A stretch of DNA of 64,000 bases from Planctomycetota bacterium (GTDB taxonomy: Bacteria > Planctomycetota > UBA8742 > UBA2392): assembly GCA_020425605.1 (NCBI GenBank), contig JAGQRH010000017.1, positions 1 to 64,000 on the forward strand, written 5' to 3'. Both the position numbers and the translations under genes were made by a program. Under the pieces are notes generated by a model. It ran no database searches. It saw only the letters and a list, made by a program, of their open reading frames with translations, and was not told the origin of the DNA. Shown here one piece after another: positions 59,272 through 64,000 of the stretch; position 1 is the first letter of the stretch; each line of letters starts with the position of its first letter.

Positions 59272-61365
59272 ATGCTTAAGCTGACACGTGGCGGTCTGAT
59301 TCTGCCGCTTCTCATGCTGCTGTTGGTCGGGATGTTTGCGCCGGTTCTGTCCGCGCAGGACGGGGATGAAGGCTTCACGCCCAACCCGACCGATCCGATC
59401 ACCGTGGACTTCGTGCAGAAGGACCTGCACACCGTGATGCACTACATCGCGCTGCGTTCAGGCTTGCAGATCATCGTGGAAGGCGAGGTCAATGTTAAGC
59501 TGACCGTGATGTTCCGCGACGTCGACCCCAAGTCCGCCATCCAGTCGATCTGCAAGGCGAACAAGCTCGATTACATTGAAGACGGCCAGGTGATCATCAT
59601 CAAGCGCCGCCCGCAGGAAGAGGCGCTTGCGAACGTGGTCAACGGCGAACTTGATGGCCGTTTCAATGTCAATTTCGAGGCCCATGAGCTCGTGACCGCA
59701 ATTCTCGAGGTCGCGAACGTAACGCGTGCGCAGGTGTTCGTGCCGGCCACACTCAGCCAGAAATCAACCATCGACAACCCGCAGTCGCCCGACGAGCAGG
59801 ACAAGGGCAAGACTGTCGTAGAGAGCATCCAGAGTCGCAAGATCAGCATGTATATGCGTGAGGCCAAGCCGGGCAACATTCTCCGGCGACTGGCTGAGCT
59901 CGGTGACATGGAGATCGAAGAGATCACGCTTGATGATTCGGTACCCGGACAGGACACGGGCTGGCGCTTCTCCTACAAGGCTGTGCAGATCAGCGGGGGA
60001 CCTATCGGTACGCCGCAAGGCCAGGTCAAGATTGAAGACCGCAGCTGGACCATCCCCGGCGCGGAAATGAGCAAGTTGAAGACGGAACTGCAGAACTTGC
60101 TGAGCACCGTCGGCAAGCTTGTCGTTGACGAGCAGACCTACTTCGTCACGGCCTTCGACCTCAAAGAGAACCTTGACCGCATGTCGAAGTTCCTCGATCC
60201 GCTCGTCACGATGACCGCGACAGTCAATGAGGACAAGCTGAAGACCGATCCGCTGGTCGTGGCTGAATTCCGCATGACGCGCGACGCTTCACAGCAGGAA
60301 CTGGTCAACGCCGTCTCGGAAGTGCTCTCAGAGCAGGGCCACATCATCAGCAACCCGGACCGAAACAGCATCGTAGTCTACGAGCTTCAGTCCCGCATGG
60401 ACAAGATCACCGAGATCATGGCGATGTTGGATACAGCACCGGAGCAAGTGCTGATCACGGCCAAGCTGATCGAAGTAACGCTGGATGACTACATGGGATA
60501 CGGCCTTGAGTTGTTCACCAGCCACTCGGCCGACAACCTGAACAACGGTCGGTTCGCCGGTGGCAGTCAGGACACCAGCCAGGGCACGGTCGGCGGCCTG
60601 TTCGGCCAACCCACGGGCTTCGACCCGTTCTTTGCCACCTTCACAAACCCGCGCATCGACGTGCGGCTTGAGCTGCTGGCGAACGAGGGTCGTGTCGAGA
60701 CACTAAGCCAGCCGACCCAGATGGTCAGCAACCGCCAGCAGGCACGGATCGAAGTAGGTCAAGAAGTGCCGTACCTGCAGAGTTCCGGCCAGACCGGCGG
60801 CTCGACCACCGCTTCGGTTTCGTTCAAGGAAGTCTCGATCGTCATGGACGTCACGCCGACCGTGCTGGAAGGCGGCCTGCTGCGCCTCGACGTCACCGTC
60901 ACCGTTCGAGAAGTGATCGGCAACGTCGCGATCGAGGGCAACAACACACCGGTGCTCAGCAAGCGCGAGAGCAAGACCAACGTCTTCATCCGCGACGGCG
61001 AAACACTGGTGATGGGCGGCCTGATGCGCGAGCGCGAACGGTCGGAAGAAAACGGCCTGCCGTTCCTGAAGGACATCCCGTTCCTGGGCTACCTCTTCAA
61101 GAGCGCGAACCGCACCACCAGCAAGACCGACCTGCTGTTCTTCCTTCGCCCGCAGATCGTCAACGTGGTCAAGGGTGCCGAAATCGGCGAGACTGGTGAA
61201 AAGGTCGAGCGCGACCTTCGTCCGTTGCTTTACCAAGACGGCGACGACCGCAAGGCCAACATCCGCCCGAACCGCTTCCGCCGCCTCGAGGTTGCGCCGA
61301 AGCCGGCCTGGTACAACGACAAGGCGCGTCCCAAGACCGCCAAGGACGTAAAGCCGGGTGCGTAG
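59272..61365 (+). CDS. pilQ: type IV pilus / type II secretion secretin PilQ
   Basis: A 697-residue outer membrane secretin. Signal peptide MLKLTRGGLILPLLMLLLVG; N-terminal secretin/TonB-like short repeats (VDFVQKDLHTVMHYIALRSG, VMFRDVDPKSAIQSICKANK); N domains (ELVNAVSEVLSEQGHIISNP); and the C-terminal secretin domain with RVETLSQPTQMVSNRQQARI and DGETLVMGGLMRERERSEENGLPFLKDIPFLGYLFKS (in two stretches). The start at 59272 opens directly on the signal peptide; GGGGG lies just upstream. Confidence 0.93.
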   Translation: MLKLTRGGLILPLLMLLLVGMFAPVLSAQDGDEGFTPNPTDPITVDFVQKDLHTVMHYIALRSGLQIIVEGEVNVKLTVMFRDVDPKSAIQSICKANKLDYIEDGQVIIIKRRPQEEALANVVNGELDGRFNVNFEAHELVTAILEVANVTRAQVFVPATLSQKSTIDNPQSPDEQDKGKTVVESIQSRKISMYMREAKPGNILRRLAELGDMEIEEITLDDSVPGQDTGWRFSYKAVQISGGPIGTPQGQVKIEDRSWTIPGAEMSKLKTELQNLLSTVGKLVVDEQTYFVTAFDLKENLDRMSKFLDPLVTMTATVNEDKLKTDPLVVAEFRMTRDASQQELVNAVSEVLSEQGHIISNPDRNSIVVYELQSRMDKITEIMAMLDTAPEQVLITAKLIEVTLDDYMGYGLELFTSHSADNLNNGRFAGGSQDTSQGTVGGLFGQPTGFDPFFATFTNPRIDVRLELLANEGRVETLSQPTQMVSNRQQARIEVGQEVPYLQSSGQTGGSTTASVSFKEVSIVMDVTPTVLEGGLLRLDVTVTVREVIGNVAIEGNNTPVLSKRESKTNVFIRDGETLVMGGLMRERERSEENGLPFLKDIPFLGYLFKSANRTTSKTDLLFFLRPQIVNVVKGAEIGETGEKVERDLRPLLYQDGDDRKANIRPNRFRRLEVAPKPAWYNDKARPKTAKDVKPGA

Positions 61366-61375
61366 GCGGTAAGCA

Positions 61376-62275
61376 GTGACACAGGACAACGCAAGCAAAC
61401 AAAACTTCGAGCGCCTGCTCAGCCGGATGAATCCGCTGGTTGAGCAGGCGCTCAAGCGCTATGCATGGCCGGAGTCCGGCGCGCCCAGGCGCATCGTCGA
61501 TGCCATGAACTACTCGCTGCAGGCGGGGGGCAAGCGTTTGCGGCCCATGCTGGTACTGGCGGGTTGCGAGGCGGTGGGGGGCAACCTCGAAGAGGCCCTG
61601 CCCGTGGCAGCCGCGTTCGAGATGATTCACACCTACAGCCTGATCCACGACGATTTGCCCGCCATGGACGACGACGACTTGCGCAGGGGCCAGCCGACCT
61701 GCCACAAGGCGTTCGACGAAGCCACCGCCATTCTCGCGGGCGATGCCATGGCTACCTATGCCTTTCAGGCGATCCTCACGCACGTGAAAGACACCACCCG
61801 GGCCGTCGCCGCCGGCCGAGAACTGGCCGTGGGGGCTGGTCTGGATGGCATGGTCGGTGGCCAGATGGCCGACCTTGAGGGGGAAGGTCGCGAGCCAAGC
61901 GTTGAGCAGCTGCGCTACATCCATGAACACAAGACCGGGGCGCTGATCACCGCGGCCGTCGTCTGCGGTGGCATTATGGGCGGGGCGGACGAGCCCACGA
62001 TCGGGCGTTTGCGAAACTACGGCGGGTTGATCGGCCTGGCCTTTCAGGTTGTAGACGACATTCTCGACGAGACTGCTACAGCCGAGCAACTTGGCAAATC
62101 GCCCGGAAAAGACAGCGCCAGCGACAAGATGACATACCCCCGGCTGTATGGGTTGGACGGTGCGAAGAAGTACGCCGAAGAGCTCATTTCCAAAGCCTGC
62201 GCCGAGCTTGAGGGCATGCGGAATGCAGAAGCCCTGCGCACCATAGCAGCATACTTTGTGGCCCGTACGCACTAG
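61376..62275 (+). CDS. ispA: polyprenyl (farnesyl/geranylgeranyl) diphosphate synthase
   Basis: A 299-residue trans-prenyltransferase. The first Asp-rich motif is HDDLPAMDDDDLRRG, with two residues between the aspartate pairs as in short-chain bacterial FPP synthases; the second is VVDDILDE. GGKRLRPMLVLAGCEA is the IPP-binding entry. It has a GTG start ten bases after pilQ and is followed by dxs, a common ispA-dxs arrangement of the MEP pathway. Confidence 0.95.
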   Translation: MTQDNASKQNFERLLSRMNPLVEQALKRYAWPESGAPRRIVDAMNYSLQAGGKRLRPMLVLAGCEAVGGNLEEALPVAAAFEMIHTYSLIHDDLPAMDDDDLRRGQPTCHKAFDEATAILAGDAMATYAFQAILTHVKDTTRAVAAGRELAVGAGLDGMVGGQMADLEGEGREPSVEQLRYIHEHKTGALITAAVVCGGIMGGADEPTIGRLRNYGGLIGLAFQVVDDILDETATAEQLGKSPGKDSASDKMTYPRLYGLDGAKKYAEELISKACAELEGMRNAEALRTIAAYFVARTH

Positions 62276-62335
62276 ACCGCTACTCGCGGGCCGCTAGACT
62301 TGGCTATTTGCTACCGAGTGTCACCTGAGGCTTGG

Positions 62336-64000
62336 ATGTACGACCTGCTGGAAAAAGCCGATACACCCGACGGGCTGAAAGAACTCGCCAAGAGCGATCT
62401 GCCAAAGCTGGCCGATCAGATGCGCCAGTTCATCATCGAGACCGTCGCCGGCCGGACCGGCGGGCACCTCGGCTCAGGGCTCGGAACGGTCGAACTGACC
62501 ATTGCGCTCCACTACTTCTACAACCTGCTCAACCATGACAGCGTCGTGTTTGACGTCGGCCACCAGTGCTATCCGCACAAGTTGCTCACCGGGCGCCGGG
62601 AGCGGTTTGGCAGCCTGCGTCAGTACAAGGGCATTTCCGGCTTTCCTGACCCGAAGGAAAGCCCGTTCGATCTCGTGAAGACGGGCCACGGCGGTACGTC
62701 ACTCAGCACGGCGCTGGGCATTGCAGTCGCCAACAAGACCCAGGGATTCTCGGAGCGGACAAGCATCGCCGTGATCGGCGATGGCGCACTGCAGGAAGGC
62801 CAGGCGCTCGAAGCGCTGAACCACGGCGGCGACATGCGCGACCTGAAGTACGTGATCGTGCTGAATGACAACGAGCACGGTATCGGCCCGGCCACGGGTG
62901 CGCTGGCCAACTACTTCAGCAAGTTCCGCACAAGCCAGGCCTACACCAGCGCCAAGAAAGACATCAAGAAGATGCTCAAGATGCTGGATGATTCCGCCGG
63001 CAGCTTCGGGCGCGCAGTGCATGACGTACTTGACCATGTAAAGGCGGGCCTGCACGGTCTCATGCCCGCCACACACCCGGGCGTCCTGTTTGAGGAACTG
63101 GGTTACTTCTACTACGGCCCGATCGACGGTCACGACATTGAACAGATGCTTGAGGCCTTCGAGAACATCCAGCGCATACCCAAGCCGGTCGTCCTGCACG
63201 TGATGACGAAGAAGGGCAAGGGATTCAACAACGACGAGCCCGACCATTACGCCTATCACGCCGCCAAGACCCACAGCAAGCTGACGGCGCACCTTCCGAA
63301 GGAATTCAAGCGCGCAGGTGGACCGGCGTACACCGACGTCTTCATCGACAAGACCTTCGAGTTGATTGAGAAGGACGAAAAAGTCATCGCAATTACGGCC
63401 GCCATGCTGCAAGGCACTGGCCTGGAGAAAGTCCAGCAGAAGCACCCCGATCGCGTTTACGACGTCGGCATGGCCGAGCAGCACGCGGTGGGTTTCGCGC
63501 AGGGCCTGAAACTGGGCGGTCTCAAGCCGATTTGCGCCGTCTACAGCACTTTCATGCAGCGCAGCGTCGACCAGTTGTTCCAGGAGCTTGCACTGATCAA
63601 GACGCCGGTTCTGATGGTGCTAGACCGCGCAGGCTTGGTCGGCCCGGATGGCGCCACGCACAATGGCGTGTTTGACATCGCCTACCTGAGCATGTTGCCC
63701 AACACGGTGCTCATGGCGCCGCGCGACGCGACCGAGTTGAAAGACATGATGGAGTTCGGGCTTGAACTCAGCCTGCCCGCAGCGGTGCGTTTCCCGCGAA
63801 CCAAGGCCCCGTCGCTTGATCAGGAGATGCCGCACAACCAGCCGCTGGAGGTGGGCAAGGCTGAAGTCCTGCGCGAAGGCGAGGACGGCGTGGTGATCGC
63901 CTACGGCTCCATGGTCTACCACTCCCTTGAGGCCATCGAGCTGATTGAGGAACGCCACGGCAAGAAGCTGACTCTCGTGAACGCGCGTTTTGCAAAGCCG
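62336..64000 (+). CDS. dxs: 1-deoxy-D-xylulose-5-phosphate synthase (3' truncated by window)
   Basis: The first 555 codons of Dxs, the TPP-dependent entry enzyme of the MEP isoprenoid pathway; the family is about 620-640 residues. The ATG at 62336 has GAGG five bases upstream; a GTG at 62318 would add six residues. GHQCYPHKLLTGRRERFGSL, GDGALQEGQALEALN (TPP-binding), YYGPIDGHDIEQML, VGMAEQHAVGFAQGL and MVLDRAGLVGPDGATHNGVF (in shorter pieces) are characteristic. GTSLSTALGIAVA replaces the common STSISAALG. The frame runs off the window edge without a stop. Confidence 0.95.
   Translation, partial: MYDLLEKADTPDGLKELAKSDLPKLADQMRQFIIETVAGRTGGHLGSGLGTVELTIALHYFYNLLNHDSVVFDVGHQCYPHKLLTGRRERFGSLRQYKGISGFPDPKESPFDLVKTGHGGTSLSTALGIAVANKTQGFSERTSIAVIGDGALQEGQALEALNHGGDMRDLKYVIVLNDNEHGIGPATGALANYFSKFRTSQAYTSAKKDIKKMLKMLDDSAGSFGRAVHDVLDHVKAGLHGLMPATHPGVLFEELGYFYYGPIDGHDIEQMLEAFENIQRIPKPVVLHVMTKKGKGFNNDEPDHYAYHAAKTHSKLTAHLPKEFKRAGGPAYTDVFIDKTFELIEKDEKVIAITAAMLQGTGLEKVQQKHPDRVYDVGMAEQHAVGFAQGLKLGGLKPICAVYSTFMQRSVDQLFQELALIKTPVLMVLDRAGLVGPDGATHNGVFDIAYLSMLPNTVLMAPRDATELKDMMEFGLELSLPAAVRFPRTKAPSLDQEMPHNQPLEVGKAEVLREGEDGVVIAYGSMVYHSLEAIELIEERHGKKLTLVNARFAKP

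Noticed and set aside
1..64000. A reassigned genetic code in which TGA is always a sense codon
   Set aside because: TGA is used as a normal stop elsewhere, for example at the ArsR/epimerase junction (1590-1592), at the end of the ABC ATPase gene (4719-4721) and at the kinase/GT9 junction (48276-48278).
1..64000. Prophage, insertion sequence or integrative element
   Set aside because: I saw no transposase, integrase, phage structural gene or attachment-site duplication; gene content and composition look chromosomal throughout.

Overview
The window is a 64 kb, GC-rich (roughly 60 percent) piece of the chromosome of a diderm bacterium, most likely a member of the Planctomycetota. The reasons are LPS core and MsbA-type genes, several Hanks-type kinases, a PilMNO/PilQ operon, tandem right-handed beta-helix proteins, and an intergenic inverted repeat near 25.85-25.92 kb whose translation reads SPERQRRV, a repeat I remember from planctomycete genomes. 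The phylum is inferred from memory, not from a search.

Left part (1-17 kb): the 3' end of atpA, a DinB-like protein, an ArsR/epimerase pair, then a selenium-oriented region. A lipoprotein binding protein, an ATPase and a double-length permease form an ABC transporter of the PhnD-like type associated with selenate. After ppc and ppa on the other strand come a selenocysteine tRNA (anticodon TCA), a glycosyltransferase and selA. Next lie three paralogous exported thioredoxin-like genes. Two of them have an in-frame TGA at codon 29, in the same Gly-Sec-Cys-Gly-Gly context, followed by stem-loops that fit bacterial SECIS elements. The middle paralogue has a run of CPNGG repeats instead. These two genes, which a standard ORF caller truncates, are the main discovery of the window. 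An iron superoxide dismutase gene diverges from them. selB and selD are not in the window.

Middle part (17-42 kb): mixed housekeeping and exported genes: a LOG-type Rossmann protein, an isolated pseudopilin, a CDP-alcohol phosphatidyltransferase, a four-EF-hand secreted protein, acetyl-CoA synthetase, a RocA-type 1-pyrroline-5-carboxylate dehydrogenase, a homocysteine S-methyltransferase, three consecutive beta-helix proteins, a thioredoxin/heme-motif/PDZ protein, a Tat-exported amine oxidase, a diguanylate cyclase, a second aldehyde dehydrogenase and three small membrane proteins.

Right part (42-64 kb): a large receptor-like Ser/Thr kinase and a dual-specificity phosphatase, then a tightly overlapping LPS core cluster (GT4, WaaP-like kinase, GT9 heptosyltransferase, MsbA, GT4), a second kinase, a pseudopilin with a strong terminator, two further prepilins, pilM-pilN-pilO-(pilP-like)-pilQ, and the isoprenoid genes ispA and dxs. 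The dxs gene runs off the right edge.
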